Of a stretch of DNA of 28,851 bases, positions 15,369 through 23,011 are shown in pieces. The notes below the pieces were generated by a model. It saw only the letters and a program-made list of their open reading frames with translations, was not told the origin of the DNA and ran no database searches. The translations under genes and the position numbers were made by a program. The number at the start of each line of letters is the position of its first letter. The first letter of the stretch is position 1. The stretch is from HGM04593 sp045636125 (GTDB lineage Bacteria; Bacteroidota; Bacteroidia; Bacteroidales; Bacteroidaceae): positions 1-28,851 of the forward strand of contig JAZTWX010000036.1 in assembly GCA_045636125.1 (NCBI GenBank). The letters run 5' to 3'.

Positions 15369-15911
15369 ATGAAAAGACTGCTTTTTATACTCGCTCTTCT
15401 GTTGCCTTTGCACGGCGTGTCGGCGCAAAGCCGCACCGCAGTAGATACCTCCACCGATATTTTTATGTTTCTCCCGGGTGCGGTGGGCGCGGGTGTCTCC
15501 CTTGTGAAAGGCGATTATAAGGGCCTGCTGCAACTCACCGAAACGGGCGCAACGGCTGTAGCAATAAACCTTGTGCTTAAAAACACTATCCACAAGCGCC
15601 GCCCCGACGGCAGCGGCGACGACTCCTTCCCGTCGAACCACGCAATGGTTGCCTTTGGCGGTGCAGCCTATCTGCAGCGCCGCTACGGATGGGATTGGGG
15701 CATCCCCGCCTATCTTGCAGCGGGCTACGTCGCGTGGGGCAGGGTATATGCGAAAAAGCACGATTTTTGGGATGTTCTTGCAGGTGCGGCAATAGGCACA
15801 GGCTGCGCCTACGTATTCACAACCCCCTTTGCCACAAAGCACAATGTGACAATAGCACCTGCCACAACTCCTTGTGGGCGCCCGGCAATATATTTTTCAA
15901 TGGCTTTATAA
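15369..15911 (+). CDS. exported PAP2 superfamily phosphatase
   Basis: A 180-residue protein with an N-terminal signal peptide (MKRLLFILALLLPLHG, cleavage near SAQ). The three PAP2 motifs are present: Lys71-x6-Arg78-Pro79 (KNTIHKRRP), PSNH (88-91, a PSGH variant) and Arg125-x5-His131-x3-Asp135 (GRVYAKKHDFWD). These form the phosphohistidine active site of lipid or small-molecule phosphatases in the periplasm or inner membrane. Possible substrates are undecaprenyl pyrophosphate, phosphatidic acid or lipid A phosphates; the sequence does not choose. Only two to three hydrophobic stretches are visible, fewer than six-helix PAP2 lipid phosphatases, so a soluble or peripherally bound periplasmic enzyme is likelier. 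Co-transcribed with the aldo/keto reductase (5-base gap). Confidence 0.92.
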   Translation: MKRLLFILALLLPLHGVSAQSRTAVDTSTDIFMFLPGAVGAGVSLVKGDYKGLLQLTETGATAVAINLVLKNTIHKRRPDGSGDDSFPSNHAMVAFGGAAYLQRRYGWDWGIPAYLAAGYVAWGRVYAKKHDFWDVLAGAAIGTGCAYVFTTPFATKHNVTIAPATTPCGRPAIYFSMAL

Positions 15912-15976
15912 AACATTTTTAAGAAAGCGGGCCGTTTGTTTCTTGCTTTTTTACATCCTATATGACAATAAATTAT

Positions 15977-15984
15977 TAATTTTG
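15977..15984 (+). promoter_or_regulatory. putative -7 element for nadA
   Basis: TAATTTTG followed by C matches TAnnTTTG, 40 bases before the nadA start. The upstream TTTG is not at the normal spacing. An imperfect hairpin (AAGAAA near 15921 with TTTCTT near 15940, then T-rich sequence) just before could terminate the PAP2 transcript. Confidence 0.45.
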
Positions 15985-16023
15985 CAGCGGAGCATGGTAA
16001 ACGCTCCGTAAACAATAGAAATT

Positions 16024-17016
16024 ATGGTAAAAGAAGAGTGGAAAGAGAAAGGATATATTGATGAGGCTCTGCCTCTTGGTATCGACGTAAAAAGCGAGAT
16101 TCGCAATTTGTGCAAGGAGAAAAACGCAATAATCCTTGCCCACTATTACACCGACGGCTCCATACAGGATGTTGCCGATTTTGTTGGCGACAGCCTCGCA
16201 CTTGCGCAACAGGCCGAAAAGACCTCGGCCGACATAATTGTTATGTGCGGTGTGCATTTTATGGCCGAAACAAACAAAATCCTTTGTCCCGAAAAGCTCG
16301 TTCTTCTGCCCGACCTCAACGCAGGCTGTTCGCTTGCCGACAGCTGCCCCGCCGAAGAGCTTGCAAAGTTCAAGAGCGAGAATCCCGGCTACAAGGTGGT
16401 TGCTTATGTAAACACCTCGGCTGCGGTAAAGGCGCTGACCGACATTGTCGTAACATCGTCCAACGCCCGTGCAGTGGTTGAGAGCTTCGACAAGGACGAA
16501 AAAATACTTTTCGCCCCCGACAAGAATCTCGGCGGTTATCTCAACGCAGTAACCGGCCGCAATATGCAATTGTGGAACGGCGGTTGCCACGTTCACGAGC
16601 AATTCTCAATAGAAAAGATTGTGGAGCTTAAAGCCTCTCACCCCTCGGCTAAAGTGCTTGCCCACCCCGAGTGTAAGAGCGGCGTTCTTGCCCTTGCCGA
16701 CTTTATCGGCTCCACAGCCGACATTCTCAAGTTCGCGCAGAGCAGCGACGTACAGGAGTTTATCGTTGCAACAGAGAGCGGTATCCTGCACGAAATGACC
16801 AAGCGCTGCCCCCAAAAGACATTTATCCCCGTGCCTCCCTTCGCATCGCCCTGCGCATGCAACGAGTGCGGCTATATGCGCCTGAATACTCTTGAGAAAC
16901 TCTACAACTGCCTCAAATATGAGTGGCCGTTTGTGACACTCGACGAGTCTACACGCGAGGATGCCAAGCGCCCCATCGTGCGTATGCTCGAGCTCTCAAA
17001 GAACCTTCAGAAATAA
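16024..17016 (+). CDS. nadA: quinolinate synthase A
   Basis: A 330-residue enzyme that condenses iminoaspartate with dihydroxyacetone phosphate to quinolinate, the de novo entry to NAD. Hallmarks are AHYYTDGSIQDVADFVGDSLAL (substrate site, about 39-60), CGVHFMAET, NAGCSLADSC, NGGCHVHEQF, AHPEC, and CACNECGYM. The three [4Fe-4S] ligands are Cys102, Cys217 and Cys282. Length and motif order are normal for the family. Cytosolic. No nadB or nadC lies next to it in this window; the gene stands alone between the AKR/PAP2 pair and tdh, ending in a strong terminator. Start ATG 16024 is supported by its AT-rich upstream region. Confidence 0.97.
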   Translation: MVKEEWKEKGYIDEALPLGIDVKSEIRNLCKEKNAIILAHYYTDGSIQDVADFVGDSLALAQQAEKTSADIIVMCGVHFMAETNKILCPEKLVLLPDLNAGCSLADSCPAEELAKFKSENPGYKVVAYVNTSAAVKALTDIVVTSSNARAVVESFDKDEKILFAPDKNLGGYLNAVTGRNMQLWNGGCHVHEQFSIEKIVELKASHPSAKVLAHPECKSGVLALADFIGSTADILKFAQSSDVQEFIVATESGILHEMTKRCPQKTFIPVPPFASPCACNECGYMRLNTLEKLYNCLKYEWPFVTLDESTREDAKRPIVRMLELSKNLQK

Positions 17017-17037
17017 AATACTGCGGTATATATATAC

Positions 17038-17070
17038 AAAAAACAGTTGCTCATTGAGCAACTGTTTTTT
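17038..17070. terminator. bidirectional terminator between nadA and tdh
   Basis: CAGTTGCTC (17044..17052) pairs with GAGCAACTG (17056..17064) around a 3-base loop, flanked by AAAAAA and TTTTTT, so it can end transcripts from both convergent genes. Confidence 0.9.
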
Positions 17071-17096
17071 GTTGTTTATGTAACAAGGTGTGTTCC

Positions 17097-18053
17097 TTAC
17101 TTTCCGAATCTCTTGCGAAGAGTCTCAATCATATCTACAGTCATTGAGTCGAGGTCGTAAGAGGGTTTCCAATCCCACTCGTTGCGTGCGCAAGAGTCGT
17201 CCATCTTGTTGGGCCAAGAGTCGGCAATAGCCTGACGCACGGGGTCGAACTCATAGTGCATCTTGAAGTCGGGGATATACTTCTGAATAGCCGCTTTGAT
17301 TATTTCGGGGTCGAAACTCATTGATGCAACGTTGAATGCGTTGCGGTGAATGAGGCGCGAGGGGTCGGCGTTCATAATGTCGATAGCCGCTTTAAGCGCG
17401 TCGGGCATATACATCATATCCATAAATGTTCCCGCTTGAATGGGGCAGGCGAAGTCCTCGCCCTTAACGGCTGCATAGTAAATCTCCACTGCGTAGTCGG
17501 TTGTTCCGCCACCGGGGAGTGTTACGTTGGAAATGAGGCCGGGGAAACGCACCGCGCGTGTGTCTACACCATATTTTGTAAAGTAGTAGTCGCTCAAAAG
17601 CTCGGTTGCCACTTTAGTAACGCCGTACATTGTCTTGGGGCGCTGTATAGTGTCCTGCGGAGTGTTGTCGCGGGGAGTGTTGGGGCCGAACGAACCGATT
17701 GAGCTGGGGGTGAACACGGCGCATTTCTTTTCGCGTGCAATTTCCAGAATATTTATAAGACCGTTCATCTGAATGTCCCAAGCGAGCAGGGGCTTCGACT
17801 CGGCAACGGCCGAAAGGAGCGCAGCAAGGTTGTAGATGGTGTCAATCTGGTATTTCTCCACCACTTCGGCAAGCTGTTTCGCATCGCACACGTTGGCAAT
17901 GGCTGCAGGGCCGCTCTCCAACAATTCACCTTTGGGCTCGGCGCCGGGAATGTAGCCGGCAACAATGTTACCATTGGGAATCTGCTTGCGCAAGGTCATT
18001 GTGAGCTCCGAACCTATCTGTCCGGTAGAACCGATAATAAGCACATTTTTCAT
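17097..18053 (-). CDS. tdh: L-threonine 3-dehydrogenase, SDR type
   Basis: A 318-residue extended SDR that oxidises L-threonine to 2-amino-3-oxobutanoate with NAD. The Rossmann motif GSTGQIG (8-14), the catalytic Ser in FTPSSIGSFGP, Tyr143 and Lys147 (YGVTK), and the MYMPDALKA and HRNAFNVASMSF segments are those of SDR-type TDH, not the zinc alcohol-dehydrogenase type. Cytosolic. The divergent neighbour at 18316 encodes the next enzyme (kbl), so the pair forms the complete threonine-to-glycine route. It converges on nadA and shares its terminator. A TATTTTCA at 18100..18093 on the minus strand could be a weak -7 element. Confidence 0.95.
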   Translation of the reverse strand: MKNVLIIGSTGQIGSELTMTLRKQIPNGNIVAGYIPGAEPKGELLESGPAAIANVCDAKQLAEVVEKYQIDTIYNLAALLSAVAESKPLLAWDIQMNGLINILEIAREKKCAVFTPSSIGSFGPNTPRDNTPQDTIQRPKTMYGVTKVATELLSDYYFTKYGVDTRAVRFPGLISNVTLPGGGTTDYAVEIYYAAVKGEDFACPIQAGTFMDMMYMPDALKAAIDIMNADPSRLIHRNAFNVASMSFDPEIIKAAIQKYIPDFKMHYEFDPVRQAIADSWPNKMDDSCARNEWDWKPSYDLDSMTVDMIETLRKRFGK

Positions 18054-18183
18054 AATGGTCTGCTATTGTTTTTTTTGTTATATACGCTTGTTTGAAAATA
18101 CAGCGCTAATATACTGCGAAAATTTATTATAACGTTTCTTTATTGCGATTTTTTTTGTCCATAAGCACTGCTCTGCGCATTGT

Positions 18184-18221
18184 GGCGGGTGCTGTTGTGT
18201 AAAAAGAATGGGCGGGTGCTG
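18184..18221. repeat. two 11-bp direct repeats in the tdh-kbl control region
   Basis: GGCGGGTGCTG occurs at 18184..18194 and 18211..18221, 27 bases apart, in the 262-base divergent region, which is otherwise AT-rich. The repeats lie upstream of the kbl -7 element. A candidate binding site for a shared regulator of both genes. Confidence 0.45.
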
Positions 18222-18263
18222 CAATTATTTCTGCTTTTTTATAGTTCTTTTTAATAAAAGAGG

Positions 18264-18271
18264 TATTTTTG
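18264..18271 (+). promoter_or_regulatory. putative -7 element for kbl
   Basis: TATTTTTG followed by C matches TAnnTTTG, 44 bases before the kbl start. T-rich sequence upstream could serve as the -33 element, but no exact TTTG is at standard spacing. Confidence 0.5.
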
Positions 18272-18315
18272 CGGGAGTGTATCACGATTATTCACGAATT
18301 ATAAAAACATAAAAA

Positions 18316-19506
18316 ATGTACGGTAATTTTCAACAACATTTGAAGGACGAGCTTGCTGCCATAGAGGCTGCCGGCTTGTACAAGCAGGAGCGCAATATTG
18401 CATCGCAGCAATTTGCCGAGATTACTCTCCAGGACGGTTCAAAGGCACTTAACTTTTGTGCCAACAACTATTTGGGCCTGTCGAACAACCCCCGCCTCAT
18501 AAAGGCTGCCGAAAAGGCAATGGAGGAGCGTGGTTACGGTATGTCGTCGGTGCGTTTCATTTGCGGAACACAGGACTATCACAAAGAACTTGAGAAAGCT
18601 GTTTCTGATTATTTCAAGACCGAGGACACCATCCTCTACGCGGCTTGTTTCGATGCCAACGGTGGTCTTTTCGAGCCCCTTTTCACAGCCGAGGATGCAA
18701 TTATTTCCGACTCCTTGAACCACGCTTCAATTATCGACGGTGTGCGTTTGTGCAAGGCTCAGCGCTACCGTTACGCCAACGCCGATATGGCCGACCTTGA
18801 GCGTTGCTTGCAGGAGGCACAGGCACAGCGTTTCAGAATTATTGTAACCGACGGTGTCTTCTCTATGGACGGCAACGTTGCCCCTATGGATAAAATTTGC
18901 GACCTTGCCGAAAAATATAATGCCCTTGTGATGGTTGACGAGAGCCACTCGGCAGGTGTTGTGGGTGCAACAGGTCACGGCGTTGCCGAGCAGTTCGACT
19001 GCTATGGCCGCATTGATATTTTCACCGGTACACTGGGAAAAGCATTTGGTGGAGCAGTGGGTGGTTTCACCACTGGCCGCAAGGAAATTATCGATATGTT
19101 GCGCCAGCGTTCACGCCCCTATCTCTTCTCTAACTCGTTGCCTCCCTCGGTGGTAGGTGCATCAATCGAGATGTTCAAGATGCTTGCCGAAAGCGATGCC
19201 TTGCACACAAAATTGCAGAACAACGTTAACTATTTCCGCGACAAGATGCTTGCTGCCGGTTTCGACATAAAGCCCACACAGTCGGCTATATGCGCAGTAA
19301 TGCTCTACGACGCTCCTCTCTCGCAGGTGTTTGCCCGCAAAATGGCCGAGGAGGGAATCTTTGTTACAGGTTTCTACTATCCCGTGGTTCCCAAAGGCCA
19401 GGCGCGCATACGCGTTCAGCTGTCGGCCGCACACGAGACAGAGCACCTCGACAAAGCTATTGCAGCCTTCATTAAGGTGGGTAAGGAGCTTGGTGTGATA
19501 AAATAA
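18316..19506 (+). CDS. kbl: glycine C-acetyltransferase (2-amino-3-ketobutyrate CoA ligase)
   Basis: A 396-residue PLP enzyme of the alpha-oxoamine synthase family. It splits 2-amino-3-oxobutanoate with CoA into glycine and acetyl-CoA, taking the unstable product of the divergent tdh. Signature segments are NFCANNYLGLS, GYGMSSVRFICGTQ, SLNHASIIDG (His136), VDESHSAG (Asp208 for the PLP nitrogen) and TGTLGKAFGG with the Schiff-base Lys242. Length equals that of the E. coli enzyme within a few residues. Start ATG 18316 follows an A-rich leader without a strong Shine-Dalgarno sequence, as is common in Bacteroidota. Confidence 0.97.
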   Translation: MYGNFQQHLKDELAAIEAAGLYKQERNIASQQFAEITLQDGSKALNFCANNYLGLSNNPRLIKAAEKAMEERGYGMSSVRFICGTQDYHKELEKAVSDYFKTEDTILYAACFDANGGLFEPLFTAEDAIISDSLNHASIIDGVRLCKAQRYRYANADMADLERCLQEAQAQRFRIIVTDGVFSMDGNVAPMDKICDLAEKYNALVMVDESHSAGVVGATGHGVAEQFDCYGRIDIFTGTLGKAFGGAVGGFTTGRKEIIDMLRQRSRPYLFSNSLPPSVVGASIEMFKMLAESDALHTKLQNNVNYFRDKMLAAGFDIKPTQSAICAVMLYDAPLSQVFARKMAEEGIFVTGFYYPVVPKGQARIRVQLSAAHETEHLDKAIAAFIKVGKELGVIK

Positions 19507-19528
19507 TATACCTTATATTTTATATTAA

Positions 19529-19554
19529 TAAAGGACAGCCGCGGCTGTCCTTTA
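19529..19554. terminator. bidirectional terminator, perfect 26-bp palindrome
   Basis: TAAAGGACAGCC, GC, then its exact reverse complement form a perfect palindrome, AT-rich on both sides. It separates kbl and the convergent esterase gene. Confidence 0.8.
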
Positions 19555-19578
19555 TTTGTATATTTATGGTTCAAATAA

Positions 19579-21666
19579 TTATTCGGCAATGCTTATTTCG
19601 AATGTGCTTGCGGGCAAGCTGTCGCTGTTCACAAGGTTAGCGGTTGTGAACGGTTGCCACCCGTAGCGCACACGGCTGGGGAGCTTTACACTGCAGCTTC
19701 TTATTCTCATTTTGCCGTCTTTCAGAATCTCCACGTTCTCGGCGGGGTAGAAAATTCCTTTGTCGCCTGCAATCTCAAACGCGCGCAGGGGCTGTCCGTC
19801 GCTGCTCTGCAACCCTTTTCCGTGGGCAAAAGTGAGAATTATGGAGTTACCTTTTCTCTCGGCTTTTGTAACGCAGGGGCCGCAGGGTGTTATGTGCTTT
19901 TTGCCGTATGTGTTGTGCAGGGCCTGTCGTGCAAGGCGCTCTCCAATGGGCTTTTTCTCTTTGGGGTGAACATCGTGGGGGTTGCCTTTGTCGCTCGACA
20001 CAACAAAATTGCAGTTGTCTATTTTTGCAGCAAGCTTGCGCTGCGAGTCGCGGAAATGGGGCCACGACGGGCGCTCAATGCTCGACAACTGTACAAAATA
20101 GAAAGGCATATTGCTCTTTCCCCAGCTTTTGCGCCAGCTGTCGACAAGTGTGGGGAATATCTGTTCGTGCAGCTCCACATTATGGGCGTTCGACTCGCCC
20201 TGGTACCATATTGCGCCCTTTATGGGGTAACATTTTATGGGTTCAATGGCTGTTTCGTAAAGGTAAGCGGGCTCGTAAGGGTGGCGTTGTAGCGGGTTGC
20301 TGCTCTTCTTTATATTCTGCGAAGCGCGTCCGCGGCACCACTCCTGTATCATATCGTTGTTTCGCCAGTCATAAAGAATGTTCATCAACAACGGGTGCCA
20401 TTCGAGTGTTTCGCGGTCGATGAACGCCTCGGCGGGTGCGCCGCCCACAGCGTTGCATATGAGCCCCACGGGAACGCCAAGCGAGTCGGCGAGCATTGCC
20501 CCAAAATGGTAGGCTACGGCCGAAAAATCCTTTATATTCTTTTTGCCGGCTTTCTCCCACCGGGCGGGCAGGTAATAGTTGTGGTTGTTTATATGCTCAA
20601 GGTCGGCGCTTTCCCACTCAATGTTGTCGGTAATCACGCGCGGCTTCATATTGTATATGCGCACATTCTTTTTGCTGCATTGTGCGGCAGCCTCGTCGCT
20701 CGCAAGGCTCTCTTTTACCATAAAGGCCATGTTCGATTGCCCCGAGCACAACCACACTTCACCCACGGCAATGTTCTTGAATGTAAGCTCTGTCTCTCCG
20801 CTTTTTACCACCAGCTCACGCTCCTTGCCATCGGCTTTTTGCGGGGCGAAGGTTATTCTCCAGTGGCCGTCGGCTCCAGCGGTTGCTCTCTTCTTCTCCT
20901 TCCCGAGCTTTGCCTCTATCTTTGCTCCGGCATCGGCTTTGCCGCAAATGGTAAAGGGCTCACCACGCTGTATCACCATATTGTCGCTGTAAATTGCGGG
21001 CATTTGTAACCCGCCGTAGTTGCCGGTAATTGCCGAATAAACCCTTTCTGCAATAAGCTGCGCTCCTGCGGCGGTGGGGTGCAGTGCGTCGGGCATAAGG
21101 TCGGGGCGGTGGTAGAGTACCTCCTGAAGGTCTATCAGCTCTGCATCGGCAATTGCGGCAATCTCCTCAATTGTTGCCTGTATTTGACGGTGCCAATCGC
21201 GTGTGCCCGACTTGAAACGTTTGTGCCAATGAAATATGGGCGTCATACGGCAGATGTATATCTTCACATCTTTGTTTATGCTGCGCAGCGTGTCTATGAG
21301 CGACAGATAGTCGGGGATGAAGTTGTCGCGGTAGTTGGGCCAGTTGCGCGGGTCGGTGTCGTTGAGCCCCAGGTGTATCACTGCAATGTGTGGCGCAAAG
21401 TTCAACGCGGCAGCATATTCCTGTTGTTTGTCATATGGGCGGTGTCCCTTCTTCAGCAGCGTGGCTCCCGATTTTCCAAAATTGCCCACGGTGTAGCCCT
21501 CGCCCAGCATTTTCCCAAGCTGTACGGGGTACGATGTCTCGGCAGGGTTCTTGTGCCCGTAACCATAAGTAACACTGTTGCCTATGCAGGCAACGCGAAT
21601 CTTCTCCTGTGCCACTGCCCACAATGGAAGAACGAGCAGCAGGCATATAACGATTTTTCGCTTCAT
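19579..21666 (-). CDS. exported bimodular SGNH esterase, sialate O-acetylesterase type
   Basis: A 695-residue protein with signal peptide 1-19 (cleaved after AVA). Residues about 22-215 are a GDSL/SGNH hydrolase: GNSVT (Ser31), GKSGAT, GLND (Asn102) and DALHP (Asp193, His196). Residues about 225-320 are a beta linker, and the rest is a sialate O-acetylesterase (SASA/DUF303) domain: GQSNM (Ser311), YQGESN, and DVHP (Asp565, His567). Both active sites look complete. Two-domain enzymes of this plan are known in Tannerella (NanS) and Bacteroides, where they strip O-acetyl groups from sialic acids on mucins. No sialidase or nan genes lie nearby. The start at 21666 is preferred to ATG 21705, which would add 13 residues before the signal peptide and overlap the promoter. 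Confidence 0.92.
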   Translation of the reverse strand: MKRKIVICLLLVLPLWAVAQEKIRVACIGNSVTYGYGHKNPAETSYPVQLGKMLGEGYTVGNFGKSGATLLKKGHRPYDKQQEYAAALNFAPHIAVIHLGLNDTDPRNWPNYRDNFIPDYLSLIDTLRSINKDVKIYICRMTPIFHWHKRFKSGTRDWHRQIQATIEEIAAIADAELIDLQEVLYHRPDLMPDALHPTAAGAQLIAERVYSAITGNYGGLQMPAIYSDNMVIQRGEPFTICGKADAGAKIEAKLGKEKKRATAGADGHWRITFAPQKADGKERELVVKSGETELTFKNIAVGEVWLCSGQSNMAFMVKESLASDEAAAQCSKKNVRIYNMKPRVITDNIEWESADLEHINNHNYYLPARWEKAGKKNIKDFSAVAYHFGAMLADSLGVPVGLICNAVGGAPAEAFIDRETLEWHPLLMNILYDWRNNDMIQEWCRGRASQNIKKSSNPLQRHPYEPAYLYETAIEPIKCYPIKGAIWYQGESNAHNVELHEQIFPTLVDSWRKSWGKSNMPFYFVQLSSIERPSWPHFRDSQRKLAAKIDNCNFVVSSDKGNPHDVHPKEKKPIGERLARQALHNTYGKKHITPCGPCVTKAERKGNSIILTFAHGKGLQSSDGQPLRAFEIAGDKGIFYPAENVEILKDGKMRIRSCSVKLPSRVRYGWQPFTTANLVNSDSLPASTFEISIAE

Positions 21667-21683
21667 AATTGAATGTTTTTTTG

Positions 21684-21713
21684 CAAAAATAGGTTTTTTG
21701 CTCAAATACCAAA
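21684..21713 (-). promoter_or_regulatory. promoter of the esterase gene
   Basis: Minus strand TTTG (21713..21710), 18 bases, then TATTTTTG (21691..21684) followed by C: both Bacteroidota promoter elements near standard spacing, 17 bases before the start codon at 21666. It also argues against the alternative start at 21705. Confidence 0.7.
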
Positions 21714-21741
21714 ATAGTTTTGTGCAAATTGGGCACAGCGG

Positions 21742-21772
21742 TTGCGTTTTACGCCTTTTTGTGCTACTTTCG
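21742..21772 (+). promoter_or_regulatory. putative promoter of prmA
   Basis: TTGC (21742..21745), 19 bases, then TACTTTCG (21765..21772), each one base off the TTTG and TAnnTTTG consensus, ending 16 bases before the start at 21789. Confidence 0.5.
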
Positions 21773-21788
21773 CAGAAAATTTTACACT

Positions 21789-22637
21789 ATGAACGATTAT
21801 AAGAAAGTCGATTTTAAGGTCGTTCCCCTTGAAGAGGTTGCCACAGATGTGTTGGCCGCCCTGCTTGCCGATGCAGGCTTCGAGAGCTTTGTGCCCGAGG
21901 GTGAGGGGTTGACCGCCTACATTCAACAGGCTCTTTACGACGAGTGCGCAATTGATTCTGTTATCGGGAATTTTCCGTTGGAGGGCTATTCAATTGAGTA
22001 TACAACCGAGCATATAGAGGGCGAGGACTGGAATGCCGAGTGGGAAAAGAACTATTTTCAGCCCATTGTGGTGGACGATATGTGCGTTATCCACAGTACA
22101 TTCCACAAAGATGTACCGCAGGCGCGCTACAACATTCTCATCGACCCCAAAATGGCATTCGGCACGGGCTATCACCAGACAACCTGTCATATGATACGCT
22201 CCATCCTTGCAACCGACCTTGCAGGCAAAAGCCTTCTCGATATGGGCTGCGGCACAGCGCTCCTTGCGATTCTTGCCCGCAAGCACGGTGCCGAAAAGGT
22301 TGTTGCAATAGATATCGATGAGTTTGCCTACGAAAATGCACTGGAAAATATAACCCTTAACGGGACACCCGACATTGAGGTGCGTCTGGGTGGTGCCGAC
22401 GCTATAAAGGAGAGCGATTCTTTCGACTTTGTTGTTGCCAATATCAACCGTAATATTCTGCTCGACGATATGAAAAATTATGTAGCCTGTATGCACCGTG
22501 GCTCGCAATTGTTCATTAGCGGTTTCTATGCAGAGGATATTGATGTTCTTGCAGCCGAGGCTGCGGCTTGTGGCTTGCGCTTCGAAGAGAGTGCCGAAAA
22601 TAACCGTTGGGCAATGATGAGGCTCGTGAAGGAGTAA
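21789..22637 (+). CDS. prmA: ribosomal protein L11 methyltransferase
   Basis: A 282-residue cytosolic methyltransferase that trimethylates lysines and the N-terminus of ribosomal protein L11. The N-terminal substrate-recognition domain (1-~95, with GEDWNAEWEKNYFQP) is joined to a SAM-binding Rossmann domain with DPKMAFGTGYHQTT (119-132), LLDMGCGTALLAILA (149-163), VAIDID and VVANINRN. Length is close to the usual ~290. The start at ATG 21789 is chosen over 21720 because the longer form reads through the promoter and adds residues not seen in the family. A terminator follows at 22661. Confidence 0.96.
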   Translation: MNDYKKVDFKVVPLEEVATDVLAALLADAGFESFVPEGEGLTAYIQQALYDECAIDSVIGNFPLEGYSIEYTTEHIEGEDWNAEWEKNYFQPIVVDDMCVIHSTFHKDVPQARYNILIDPKMAFGTGYHQTTCHMIRSILATDLAGKSLLDMGCGTALLAILARKHGAEKVVAIDIDEFAYENALENITLNGTPDIEVRLGGADAIKESDSFDFVVANINRNILLDDMKNYVACMHRGSQLFISGFYAEDIDVLAAEAAACGLRFEESAENNRWAMMRLVKE

Positions 22638-22660
22638 CTTCCCTTTTTATAAGAATTTAG

Positions 22661-22701
22661 CACCCGTAGGGCAACATTTTTGCTCTGCGGGTGTTCTTTT
22701 T
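22661..22701 (+). terminator. intrinsic terminator of prmA
   Basis: CACCCGTAGGGC (22661..22672) pairs with GCTCTGCGGGTG (22682..22693), with G-T pairs, and is followed by TTCTTTTT. It lies 18 bases before the next start codon, so the SemiSWEET gene may need its own promoter or read-through. Confidence 0.7.
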
Positions 22702-22719
22702 GCATAATATCGGAGCATT

Positions 22720-23007
22720 ATGGAACAAGGAATCTTATACCACTTTTTCGCTTATGCCGGCAGCGTGGCGCTCATCTTGGGTTTTCTGCCGCAGGCCATA
22801 CAGACAATGCGCACCCGCAACACCGACGGAATTTCAATGTCCGCCTTTATGCTTATGTCGGTGGGTGCATTCTGTTTTATGATGCAGGGCTTTTTGCACA
22901 AGCCCGATGTTATATGGTCGGTTGCAATAACCAACCTCATAACCTGCGTTTGCAGTTGCGTGGTATTTGGAATAAAACTGCGGAACGACTTTTTCAGCAA
23001 AAGATAA
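22720..23007 (+). CDS. SemiSWEET sugar transporter (PQ-loop family)
   Basis: A 95-residue membrane protein with three hydrophobic helices (about 9-27, 41-61, 67-87), the size of one SWEET triple-helix bundle. The PQ motif is at Pro24-Gln25 in GFLPQAIQTMRTRNTDGISMSAF, with the conserved R-N-T-D-G-I-S following. Such proteins work as homodimers that move mono- or disaccharides down a gradient through the inner membrane. The substrate is not visible. It follows the prmA terminator and converges with the BASS gene; the two stop codons are separated by 4 bases and no terminator is seen between them. Confidence 0.92.
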   Translation: MEQGILYHFFAYAGSVALILGFLPQAIQTMRTRNTDGISMSAFMLMSVGAFCFMMQGFLHKPDVIWSVAITNLITCVCSCVVFGIKLRNDFFSKR

Positions 23008-23011
23008 TCCC

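Noticed and set aside
19529..19554. 26-bp palindrome considered as a regulator site
   Set aside because: It lies between two converging genes just past both stop codons with AT-rich flanks, so a bidirectional terminator is the simpler reading.
21667..21705. Upstream start (ATG 21705) for the sialate esterase
   Set aside because: It would place a two-element consensus promoter inside the gene and put a hydrophilic stretch before the signal peptide.
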